64,000 bases of DNA, from positions 4,002,501 through 4,066,500 of the forward strand of contig NC_054084.1 in assembly GCF_017562075.2 (NCBI RefSeq), read 5' to 3'. The number at the start of each line of letters is the position of its first letter. The stretch's first letter is position 1. A program made the position numbers and the translations under genes. This document shows positions 22,604 through 33,075 of the stretch, in pieces. The notes under the pieces are model-generated. The model did no database searches. It was given only the letters and a program-made list of their open reading frames with translations, and was not told the DNA's origin. This DNA comes from Anopheles merus. Its lineage: Eukaryota; Arthropoda; Insecta; Diptera; Culicidae.

Positions 22604-23952
22604 GGTGAATGATGTTGCTTAGAGTGAGCGTACGGGCTGCAACGGGAGAGATGGAAAGGGTAAAGGAGAGCGTTAGAACGTGTTTTCGTCGTTGGACCCA
22701 CACAATCGCCTGAACTTTATTTAAGTGAACCACCAAATGCATGAAGAGCATTCGAAACCACAATATCACTTCCGAAAATCCAATCCAACGATACAACCAG
22801 CGACACACAGTAGCGCAAAAGTCACACTCTACCGCTTCCCTTCGTGCTTCCATCCCTATTGGGCTCGTTACACGCGCACGCAGCACACACACACGGGTGA
22901 CGGAGCATTGCACGCACCAATCACACGGTTCGGCACTTGGTCGCGCGTTCCGCTTTCCCGCCGGGATTGTTTCTATCGGATTATGCGAATTTTTGGAAGG
23001 GATATTGCGTCCGAATACTCGACATGTTTCACTTAAATAAAGAAGGCTTTCATCGGGGCTCATTCCGGGCTAAGACACTTACCCACACCGCCAGACGTCG
23101 GAGACTCTTGCCGCTATACGACACACACACACGCACACAAATGTGCCTTGTTGCCCCGGGAGAGCAATCGATCGCCGTGCACCTTCCTTATCAAAGATCC
23201 CCAACACGTCGAAAGTATTCTTCACAGTAACCCAAGAATTAGACTTAAAACTATCCTAACCAGCTGAACCAAACTTTGCTTCGTTCCCTGCCTTAACTTG
23301 CTCTTCACGCACACACGTCTGCGTTCCACATGTGCCGTGTATTGCTGCTGTCGGGGAATAAGACTTCACCCGGCACAATATTACAATATTTTCACACCCA
23401 AACTGCACAACGCTTAACCAAATCTGTTTCGCTCAGGCCGGCAACAACTTTTGCCAACGCTATCAACGCTATTTTGATGAACTTTACCACGAAAGATGGA
23501 CTTTTTCCCGGGAACAACTCACAAACTCACCTTACTCTGACACCATACACAAAGTAAAAGAAAGCGGAAACGATACCGCAGCGCTGCCTGCGGACGATTC
23601 GCTGACATGACAGCTTCACGTGCTGCTTCCGCTTTGCTGCATGGGCAGCAATCGCTAACGTCAACGCGACTTTGTCACTGAATTTTGATTTTAATGTTTA
23701 AATAATATGAATGCATATGAACGAGATTGAAAATAATTTTCAAAAACGAAAAAGGACTATATTTGCAACAATATGAATAGAATCGATTTCAAAAGAATTT
23801 CATTTCATTTTTTCAGCAGTCACCCTGTTGCAACCGTTCTGCTCAGCTGTCAAAACGTTTCCATATGTCAGTGGATTGTTTACAAAAAAGCGCATTCGTA
23901 AATAATTCTCTGCTAGATACACGAAAAAGGTACCCGATTTCCCTCATTAACG
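22604..23952. other. Divergent intergenic region, NSA2 and cyclin K
   Basis: No supported coding frame. It contains an ACACAC-rich stretch near 23120-23140 and an AT-rich part at 23680-23820. It should contain both promoters and 5' UTR exons or introns of NSA2. Confidence 0.4.
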
Positions 23953-25153
23953 ATGCCAAACTGGTACTACGACAAAAAGGACCTACGGAACACACCTTCG
24001 GCGAGGGATGGCGTCGATTACGAAACCGAACGGCGGTACCGCAGAGAGGGCGCCCGATTCATCATGGAAGCCGGCGCCTCGATGAGCTTAGGGCACAACA
24101 CGGTGGCCACGGGTGTTGTTTACTTCCATCGGTTCTACATGTTTCACTCGTTCCGAACGTTCCCACGCTTCGTCACGGCCAGCTGCTGCCTGTTCCTAGC
24201 CGGCAAGGTCGAGGAGACGCCAAAGAAGTGTAAGGACATCATCAAAACAGCCCGCGGACTGCTGTCGGACGAGAAGTTCCAGTCGTTCGGTGATGATCCA
24301 AAGGAAGAAGTGATGACTCTGGAGCGCATCCTGCTCCAAACGATCAAGTTCGATCTGCAGGTAGAGCATCCGTACTCGTTCCTGGTAAAGTACGCCAAAT
24401 GTCTGAAGGGCGACTCGGCCAAGCTGCAGAAAATGGTCCAGATGGCGTGGAACTTTGTGAACGATTCGCTCAGCACGACCGTGTCGATCCAGTGGGAGCC
24501 GGAAATCATTGCCGTAGCGTTGATCTATTTGGCCAGCAAGCTCAGCAAGTTCACGGTCGTCGACTGGGTGGGCAAGAAGCCGGAGCACCTGAAATGGTGG
24601 GACATGTTCGTGCAGGACGTGACGATGGAAATACTGGAAGAGATATGCCACCAGGTGCTGGATCTGTACCAGCCCTCCCAGGCGGAAAGTGCACCGTCCA
24701 AGAGTCCTCCCCAGCTACCGCCCAGCAAAGCATCGCCCCCGATGAAGCGAGCGAATATTTCGCCCATCACCAGCAAAAACTCTCCCAACATTGCAGTCAA
24801 GGTAAATGGTTGTCACTTTATCACCTAATGAATTGAGGTCTCATGTCCATGTTGTTCTTCCCTTGCTTCTTTTTCAGACCCCGCTACCGCCTATGCCTCC
24901 AACGGAAGTGGTAGAAGCAAATCCCATCCCCAAGCATATCACGACAGATAATCCACACTATCCGTATCCGCCATATCCGATGCCGCCGATGCCACCCCAA
25001 GCACACGGACCTCCGCCACCCTACGTAACGATGCCTCCAGTGATGCCACCCCAACCGCCCGCTGGCTGGACACACTATTCACACCCGAACGCCAACAAAT
25101 ACTACCCCCCGGGGCCACCGCCGGGCCGGAATCCTTACTATCCACCTCAGTAG
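23953..25153 (+). CDS. CycK: Cyclin K
   Basis: Regulatory subunit of CDK12/CDK13, acting in phosphorylation of the RNA polymerase II C-terminal domain. Coding exons are 23953-24801 and 24878-25153, giving 374 residues. It starts MPNWYYDKKDLRNTPSARDG, the N-terminal signature shared by cyclins K and T. The first cyclin box contains ASCCLFLAGKVEETPKKCKD (about 76-95) and the second contains ALIYLASKLSKF. After about residue 240 the protein turns Ser/Pro-rich. The second exon encodes a proline-rich tail with many PPMPP-type repeats ending NPYYPPQ, as in metazoan cyclin K. Without splicing, a short alternative end follows the first exon after eight residues (stop near 24826). Confidence 0.96.
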
Positions 25154-25172
25154 CAGTGTGTCGCTAGCATAA

Positions 25173-25204
25173 GGGGAGGGGGAGGGGGAGGGGAGGGGGG
25201 GGGG
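25173..25204 (+). repeat. G-rich tract after cyclin K
   Basis: Runs of four to ten G separated by single A, starting about 20 nt after the stop codon, so within the 3' UTR. It contains four or more G-runs and could form a G-quadruplex in RNA or DNA. Confidence 0.85.
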
Positions 25205-25911
25205 TGAACATGGGAACTAACGAACTATGTGAAAGAAAAAAAGTACTTTGAATTCTAAATGCAAACAAGTCGGTGTGTGTCGTGTAACGTTTATTGGAGC
25301 TTTTCAAGGCAGAAACCCTTCACCAAGCACAAAAACAGCGAAGGCTTCATGCATGCAAGAATGGTACGGTTTGCATATTTTTCAAAACAATTCTATGCTA
25401 GGTGCGAATTTCGAAACAAAACAAACCTTCCACCCAGCAACGTTCTCAGCTCATTTCTCGCCTTCGAGTCGCACGGTGACAGCTGTCAAAGTGAAAATTT
25501 TCTTATCAGTAGCTCGGGACGGTGCAAGCTTCGTCGTGAGAAAAATCGCTATTTTTGCTTAGAAAACGGTACAATTTCCCACCAACCACCGTTTCCGTGC
25601 GTTCCCAAGTCACGTTGGTAGCAAAAACTGTAAAAGTTTCGCCTATATCGTTGTGGTTTCGTGCGCTAAAGGGCAAAAATCGTGCGTGCAGTGCCAGCCC
25701 AATCAATAAAAACAATACACACATACACGCGCACACACCATCATACACGCCACCCCACCTTTGACAGCTGATTTGTAAATAATGCATCTGAAAACAGTGT
25801 AATCCCGTGATTTGGTGCTGAAAAAAAGGCGAGGGATCGACAAATTGGAAATAATTCATTCGGAACAGGCAAAAGCCCATTTCTTAGTGCGGACAGAAGC
25901 GATTGGCCACC
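25205..25911. other. Cyclin K 3' flank and WDR7 5' region
   Basis: No coding frame supported. One AATAAA at 25705-25710 could end the cyclin K transcript. The WDR7 promoter and 5' UTR must lie toward the right end. Confidence 0.4.
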
Positions 25912-28900
25912 ATGCTGAACACGAACCTGGTCGTGCCCGTGGTGCTGTGGGGCCCCAACACACCTACACACTGCGTGTCGAGTGTGTTTCTGTCACGGGA
26001 CCAGAAAATCCTTGCGACGGGTTGCTACGACGGTCAGATTTGTTTATGGTAATGAGGCGTGTGTGTGCTGCGGGCGCGTGACATTGGCGCACGGGGTTAG
26101 TAATGACATTGTTTTTAATTTACACAGGCAGGTGGACCCGGACACGCTGCAAATGACACCGCGATGTCTGCTGGTAGGGCATACGGCACCGGTGCTATGC
26201 CTGACGCGGGCGTCCATCATTCAGGACAACAACTTCCTGGTGAGCTCGTCCGAGAACGGCGAGATGTGCACGTGGGATCTGGTCGATGGCAAGTGCACGG
26301 AAAGCATCAAGATGCCGCAGGTGCACACCAACATCCAGGCCTACCACATGGCCAACTGTGACGACATCCGGCTGTTCTGCAACGGGTACTATGCGGAAAT
26401 CATGGTGATGGATCCGTTTAGCCTGGAGGTGCTGTTCTGTCTCAGCTCGAAGGTGAACCCGGACTGGATATCGGCGCTGCACGTGCTGCGACCGTCGAAG
26501 CGTAAGGACGACGTTGTGCTGGCCATCACCACCACCGGCACGGTGAAAGTGTGGACGCTGCTCGGGAACGAAAACAAGTACTCGGAACCGATCTACGAGA
26601 ATGAGTCGAAGCAGATACGCTGCCTGAACGCGATCACGATGAACTGCTGCTCGCAGAACCAGCGCACGGTGCTGATCGTGTGCGCCAAGTACTGGCAGAT
26701 ATATGACGCGGGTGATTTTACCGTGCTGTGCAGCGTCATTTCGCCCTCCGGCGAGCGGTGGATGGGTGGCGACTTTCTGTCCAACGATCGGGTCATCCTG
26801 TGGTCGGACGAAGGCAAGGGATACTTGTTCCGCCTGCCCGCGAACAGCATCCCGGACAATAAGGACTTCCACGGCCCGTCCGTTGGCAAGGATATACCCT
26901 TTCTGTACTGCATTTTGTCGCAAACGGGCGAAAAGCCGCTGTCCTGTCCGCCGACGATGAAGCTGGTTACCTCCAATCGGAGCGGCAAGACGCAGAAGTA
27001 TCTGCTGCGGGGTGATTCCGAAGGCTACGTGAATATCTGGGCAGTGCCGGATATTTCGATGGAACAAATTAAGCAAATACAAACGCAGAAGCAACATCCC
27101 GCATGTAAGTAGGAATGAGAGAAGTGTACTAAGCGGCGAATATATCAAAATTCATCTTAATCTTTTAGCTCTGGAATCAACCATCTGCACCTCGCTGCTG
27201 GAAGCGTGGAACAAAATGAACCCCCTTCCGGTGGGAATATTGGATCAGCTTTATCAAAACAGCGAACCGATGATCAAACTTACCGCCAGCATTTACTTAC
27301 CGCAGCAAAGTCGTCTAGTAGTCGGTAGGGAAGACGGAAGCATCATTATCGTACCGGCGACGCAGACCGTAATGCTACATCTGCTTCATGGAAACCATCA
27401 GCAATTTAGTGGTCAGTATTTAGTTGACGGAGATCGTGACGCAGGCTCCTTGTGCTCATGAACCCGTTCATTTGCAGACTGGCCGCCGCATCAAATCCTA
27501 AACGGACACAGTGGAAGGGTCAATTGTTTGCTTTGTCCATCGCTGGCCCATTCGCGCTATGATAAATCTCACCTCGTATCCGGCGGTGTGGATTTCGCCG
27601 TCTGTCTCTGGGATCTGTACAGTGGTTCGCTGATTCACAGATTTTGTGTGCACGCGGGAGAGATTACCCAGCTGCTAGTTCCACCACCGACGTGCAGTGT
27701 AAGTATGAACGTCCTCGTTTTGCTTCGATCGTTGCTATGGTGAATGTCTGTCTTTCTTTCCACTTCAGCCTCGCATCCTTAAATGCATTTGTTCGGTAGC
27801 TTCGGACCACTCGGTCACGCTGCTCAGCCTGCAGGAACGGAAATGCGTCACACTTGCCAGTCGCCATCTGTTTCCGGTAATTTCGATCAAGTGGCGTCCG
27901 CTGGATGATTTCCTGATCGTCGGCTGTTCCGATGGTACGGTGTACGTATGGCAGATGGAAACTGGCCACCTGGACCGTGTGCTGCACGGCATTCTTGCCG
28001 AGGAGGTGCTGAACGCGTGTGACGAGAACAGTGGCGAAACGGGTAGCAGCACCGGATCGACGTCGGAAATGGGGCTGGCCAACCCGGCCGTTCATTTCTT
28101 CAGGTATGATGGAATGGGATGGTTATGTGATTTGACAATTTCTTGCTAAAAAACATACGCAATGCTTGCAGAGGTTTGAGGCACCGGAACATTAACGCGA
28201 TTCGTCACGCTACCCAACGTGGTATACATCAGCTGCAGCAGCTTCATGCCCACAACAATCAGCACGGTGACTTTTTAATGAAGAACCGAAGCAGTCCCTT
28301 GATTATTCAGGGATTGCGCACCAATCCCAAAGGTAGGACAATTTTCAAGCTGTGAAACATTGCGATATTAAACCATTTCGCTATTTTGCAGACGCCGAGA
28401 GCCATATTCTTTTCTTTGACATCGAAGGACTGATATTTGAACTGCACGCCGAAGAGTATGCTGCCATGAGTCCCAACACATTAGAGGTAAGCCAGGGATA
28501 AGAAATGTTTGTGTTTTTTTCAGTTTATTCATTTTCGTACACTATTCTCCTTCTGTTGGCAGGCTGAAGGACTGTTGATCCCGACGGGAACCGATAGCCA
28601 TGCTTCCGATGCTGGAAAGAAAATATCAGGTATGTACACGTGACATGCATTCTGTGATTCTACCATTGTTCTGACTGTACCTTTACCAATGGCAATGTCC
28701 CGGTGATAGTATATCTGATAATACGATGGTTCTATGGTGTCTCACATCACGGTCTCTTCTTCTCTATTTTTTCTTCCACGCGGCCTCTTCTTGTATGTGT
28801 AAAAATGTGCTAATTGAATGTAATCTAAATCTCAAAACGTTGGACACACACAACCCTCACTACAATACATCAAAACTTCCACCCTACCAACACTTGTGTT

Positions 28901-31900
28901 GCTACGGTTCCGTATGCACACACTATCCCTGTATAGATTTCTTTGGACGCGTAAAAAATAAGGCTGGCGATATGGAGAAAATACTAAAAGAGAAAGATAA
29001 ACATGGTTTGTTACATTTCACGTTGATTGCCTTTGTAGCTTTTGCAGCTTTAGCACAGTGTGTATGCGTGTGAATTCAGTTTGTTGTTTTGCGGGATTAA
29101 TTTTCCGATTTGCCGATTATTAAACTCCCTCCCTGTTTTGTTAAATTCCTTTTTTATAATAAGAAAAAAATAATATTTTTTTTCTTATCACAATCACGTT
29201 GGGAAACTAGAAGCTGTGGTTTATTTGAATGTGTATTTAATGTTATGCTTTTCATTGTACAGCTAGTTAGAATGTTGCATTTTGTTGTCCCTGTATAATA
29301 ATTTATTAATTCCCTAATTTCTTAGCAATCAACAAAATGATTGTTTGCGTAGTATACTCATGTTTGTTTGGTACATCTCTTTGCGACGTAAAGGTATCCT
29401 TGCTAAGATGAAGGAAGGTGCGGAGAATGTGCAAACCAAGGTGCAGGCAAAGCTGGAAAGCGTCGTGAAAAATGTCGGAGAAACCGGTAAGGGTAAGTTA
29501 GGGCATAGATGTTTGTACCAGTGTCTGTTGTGTTGTTATTCGTTGAAGCTAATTTTTGTTGTAGAAACAACTCATCGAGCTGATGGAACTAGGTGTAATA
29601 CCATTTCTGTAATTTTATTGATGCTTAAATGCGTTCTACATATTCCGTGATATAACATATTTTATGCTCCTGCAATTATTCGTCCGATTCCGAAGAAGAC
29701 GCTGCCGGAGCAGATGCTTGTGCGTCAGGGTTGGAATTTCTGAGGAATTCCGGGTTCCTTCCGGGATCCCGAGCAGTGGGGGCGTTGGCGTGTTCTTCGA
29801 GCAGGCCTGTAAACGAACGTTTATTAGTGGGCTAGCGTTCATAACTAAAGACCCATAATCATTGGTTCTTACTTGGATCAAACTCTTCCTCACCATCGTC
29901 ACTTGACGATGAGTGGGGCTTTAACGATTCCTCGTCAAAATCTTCCTCATCATAAGTTGGCACGTCGCCGTGGGCATACTGCGGTGCACTCTGGAGGGGG
30001 AAAAAAAGCAATTCACGCAAATTATTTGATACGGGTATCACCTTATGTCGATAGTTGTTGATTCAAACCTGCACAACCGCCACCAATGCGATACACAGGA
30101 AGGCTAACACGAACAGCTTCGAAGCCATATTGCCGTTGACCGATTTGGGTTAAGAACGCAACTTGCACTTTGCCTTTGCTCTTGCTCTCGCGTTCTGCGG
30201 CGAACTGTGATTTCAAAGTCTAAGATTCTCGCGTTATATACTGCGCGTTAGTTCGCGATCGCGCTGAGTCAACAAATCGCGCACTGCTCGCGGTGATTGA
30301 TGGAAGACAAATAGTGTTTCGCTTGTGCAGATTGCACTTTTATAAATACGGCGCGAAGTTGTTCCAACTGAGTTCTGTGCTGATAAGCGCACGTGTGTGT
30401 CGCGAACGAAAGTAAATAGTGATTCGCAACTACACACCCTTGCTGCTCGCGTGTTTGCGATCGGTTTGGAATTTTAGTACGAAAATAAGTATTCTACGAA
30501 AGATTGCTTTTGTCTAAGCAATCGATTTGGAAGACACAACATCATCAGTAATTTCCCACCGCAAACACCGCAACACACAATGAATCGATGTACCCGTGGC
30601 CAGTTACGGTGAGTGCAAACAAGATGATATTTGTTTTCGATTTCCAGATTCCTCGGACATTACGAAGAAAATTGCCCCCCGCATGGAAGCTACCCACGTG
30701 ATGGAGGTAGCACAGTTGCTACTGTCGCTAATCCACTCCTGGGGACTCGATCCGCACCTGGACAAAGTGTGTGAAACGCAGCTCGGGCTGTTGCGTCCCA
30801 TGGTGAGTAGCAAAGAGCCACATTCTCACACTCGGTGGAACGGCAGTAATAGTAACATGAAACAAACGGTGCCTCTTCCAAGATTCCCGTTTCGTTCGGA
30901 GTGCTATCGAAGGGAGGCTACATGTCGCTGCTGTTGCCGACGTGGCAAAACAATATCGTTATCAACTCAACGGCGGACGAGCTAAAGACGGCAGCAATGA
31001 CGCCGGAACAGTTCCGGCAGGAGGGCCTAACGAAGCTGTTCACTGCCCGGCTGCACTGGGAACTGAGCACGACCCTTACCTCGAACCACCTGCTGGCGAT
31101 GGTGGCAATGTCCAACACGCTGATGTCGATGAATATGGCCACATTCATACCGGAGCAGGAGCGTGCCCGGAAGCTGCACCGCCAGTCAACCCGCGCCACC
31201 TGGAGCAATGAGGAGGAGCAGGAGGAAGCGTTCACCCAGCAGCAGGCACAGATCAAGCAGGGCTGGAGTTTGCTGTCAACGCATCACTGCTTCTTGCTGC
31301 CGGAGAAGATCGACGCACTCGATGCGAACAATTTCAAGCGGCCTCAGGTGGAGATGATGGCTAGAAGGTGGCAGCACCACTGTTTGGAAATCCGAGAGGC
31401 AGCCCAGCAGCTGCTGCTCGGTGAGCTGGGACGGATGGGGAAAAAGGGACGCAAGCAGCTGGTCGAAAGCTGGGCCCAGTATCTGCCGATGTACACGCAC
31501 ACGGAACCGATCGTGCAGCAGGCACCTACCACCGGACAGTCGAATGCCGGCTCGCCCACCTCCAGTCCCACCGGCCAGCCGGGCCTGGAACACGACGAAG
31601 AGTCGGAGGAGGAGGAAGAGGTGGTGCGGAAACCGTCCAGCCTAGCGGAGCTGAAGCGCAAGCAGACCACCGCGGTCGTACTGCTCGGCGTGATCGGTGC
31701 CGAGTTCGGGCAGGACATTTCGGCGACGGACGGCAAGCGCAGCAACGAAAACCGCCGGAAGAGCTCCGTCGTCGAAGGGTTCGGCATCGGCAATAACAAT
31801 CTCGCCCGGTCGACTTCGATGGCCCTCACGCATCTGCTGCTGGCACCGGCGACGCAAAAACTGCCCGCCTTTACGCCGCTGCGCCGTGCGGCGATTGATT

Positions 31901-33075
31901 TGATTGGGCGCGGCTTCACCGTCTGGGAGCCGTACATCGACGTCAGCAAGGTGCTGCTGGGGCTGCTCGAGATGTGCTGCGATTCGAACCGGCTGATACC
32001 GAGCCTGAACTACAAGCTGCCGCTGACACCGCAGGCCGACGCATGCCGGACGGCGCGCCATGCGCTGCGCCTGATTGCGACCGCGCGGCCGGCCGCCTTC
32101 ATCACGACGATGGCGCGCGAGGTGGCACGCTACAACACGATGCAACAGAATGCGCAGGCGATAAGCGTCCCCATTACGCAGTCGGTGCTGCATCGGGCCA
32201 AGCGGGAGATACTGCAGTGTGTCGAAATGCTCATCGATAAGATGCAAACGGAGATCTCTAATCTGCTCGTAGAGGTAGGTGGCGAATGGGGTTTGGAGGG
32301 TACTGGGGTGATGCGGAAGCGGCTTATTAAATTGCTTGCAACTAGATGGGACTCAACATAGCTGATACTGATTTATAATTTCTGTGTCACGATGTTGCAG
32401 CAATTTAGCGCGTTGTGACGTTTGCGCATTTATTTGCTCTTTTTCATTTCCCTTCTTATTAACACTTACTACAGGTGATGGACATAACGCTTCACTGTGT
32501 AGACTCAGGCGATCTGAAAAACAAAGGCCTCGCTGAGGTCAGTCCGTTGATGTGCAAGTTCAATCAAGTTTCCCACTGCAGCGCTTCGCGCCGTATCGCT
32601 GGTGAGTTTTCCATTTTAAATTCATTTACTTTCGCTGAAAGCATTATTACAGCAAACCATAGTGTGTGATTAATGTGCAATAAAATCTTAAAATGGCCAT
32701 TATCAACCTCCATCCCTTTTTTCCGATCCAGTCGGTGCCAGCAACGGCCACCTAGCGATCTACGAGCTGCGGCAAAACAAATGCCAGATGATACCGGCCC
32801 ACACGAAGCAGGTGACGGCGCTCGCGTTCAGCCCGGACGGCAAGTTTCTGGTAAGCTATTCCTGTACCGAAAATCGGCTCTCCTTCTGGCAGACGAGTGC
32901 CGGCATGTTTGGGCTGGGTCAATCGCAGACCCGCTGCATCAAGGGCTACTCGACCGCACCGATACCGGACATCGGTCGGCTCAACCCGATGCGGCTGGCC
33001 AAGCTAATCTGGATCAACAATCGCACCGTCACGCTGATGCTAGCGGACGGTTCCGAGACCCGGTTCAACGTGTAA
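25912..33075 (+). CDS. Rbcn-3B: WDR7 / rabconnectin-3 beta (Rbcn-3B)
   Basis: Large WD40 protein that forms the rabconnectin-3 complex with DMXL/Rbcn-3A, which promotes V-ATPase assembly and endosomal acidification. Fourteen coding exons: 25912-26048, 26128-27104, 27169-27411, 27478-27698, 27769-28103, 28172-28332, 28392-28486, 28563-28629, 28937-29005, 29394-29492, 30648-30802, 30883-32274, 32475-32601, 32732-33075. They sum to 1473 residues; human WDR7 has about 1490. N-terminal WD40 repeats include KILATGCYDGQICLW and HLVSGGVDFAVCLWDLYSG. An alpha-helical middle part has an acidic insert (ESEEEEE). The C-terminal WD40 repeats include ALAFSPDGKFLVSYS. Exons 9 (69 nt) and 10 (99 nt) are multiples of three between phase-1 introns. 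Exon 10 has tandem donors six bases apart (after 29486 or 29492). Intron 10 contains the anophelin gene on the other strand. Confidence 0.93.
29614..29619 (-). terminator. Poly(A) signal of anophelin
   Basis: AATAAA on the minus strand 57 nt after the anophelin stop codon. Confidence 0.65.
29676..30128 (-). CDS. cE5: Anophelin (cE5), salivary thrombin inhibitor
   Basis: Small secreted, intrinsically disordered anticoagulant of anopheline saliva that blocks both the exosite I and active-site region of host thrombin. Three coding exons on the minus strand, 30128-30069, 29990-29873 and 29806-29676, give 102 residues. Exon 1 is almost exactly the signal peptide (MASKLFVLAFLCIALVAVVQ). The mature protein starts SAPQYAHGDVPTYDEEDFDE, the acidic Tyr/Asp/Glu segment that binds exosite I, and later has the thrombin-contacting motif ARDPGR. 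The tail is Ser/Ala/Glu-rich (SSSESDE). There are no cysteines in the mature part. The gene is entirely inside intron 10 of WDR7, antisense to it. A TATA box lies about 105 bp upstream of the ATG and a poly(A) signal follows the stop, so it looks intact and independently transcribed. Confidence 0.95.
30233..30240 (-). promoter_or_regulatory. TATA box of anophelin
   Basis: TATATAAC on the minus strand, about 105 bp before the ATG. A TCACAGT initiator-like sequence about 25-30 nt downstream (near 30208) would be the transcription start. A strong TATA box fits a highly expressed salivary gene. Confidence 0.6.
30337..30348. promoter_or_regulatory. Second TATA-like element, readable on both strands
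   Basis: The sequence reads CTTTTATAAATA: TATAAATA on the plus strand and TATAAAAG on the minus strand. It sits about 100 bp upstream of the proximal anophelin TATA box, within WDR7 intron 10. It could be a distal anophelin start or a bidirectional promoter. Functional assignment is inference. Confidence 0.35.

Noticed and set aside
29563..29650. Extra WDR7 exon after a TTGTTGTAG acceptor
   Set aside because: The open stretch has no good donor and no resemblance to WDR7; the frame joins correctly from exon 10 to the exon at 30648 without it.
30581..30610. Possible alternative first exon of WDR7 (MNRCTRGQLR followed by a GTGAGT donor)
   Set aside because: Splicing to the next exon at 30648 would need a 37-bp intron and would put the reading frame out of register.
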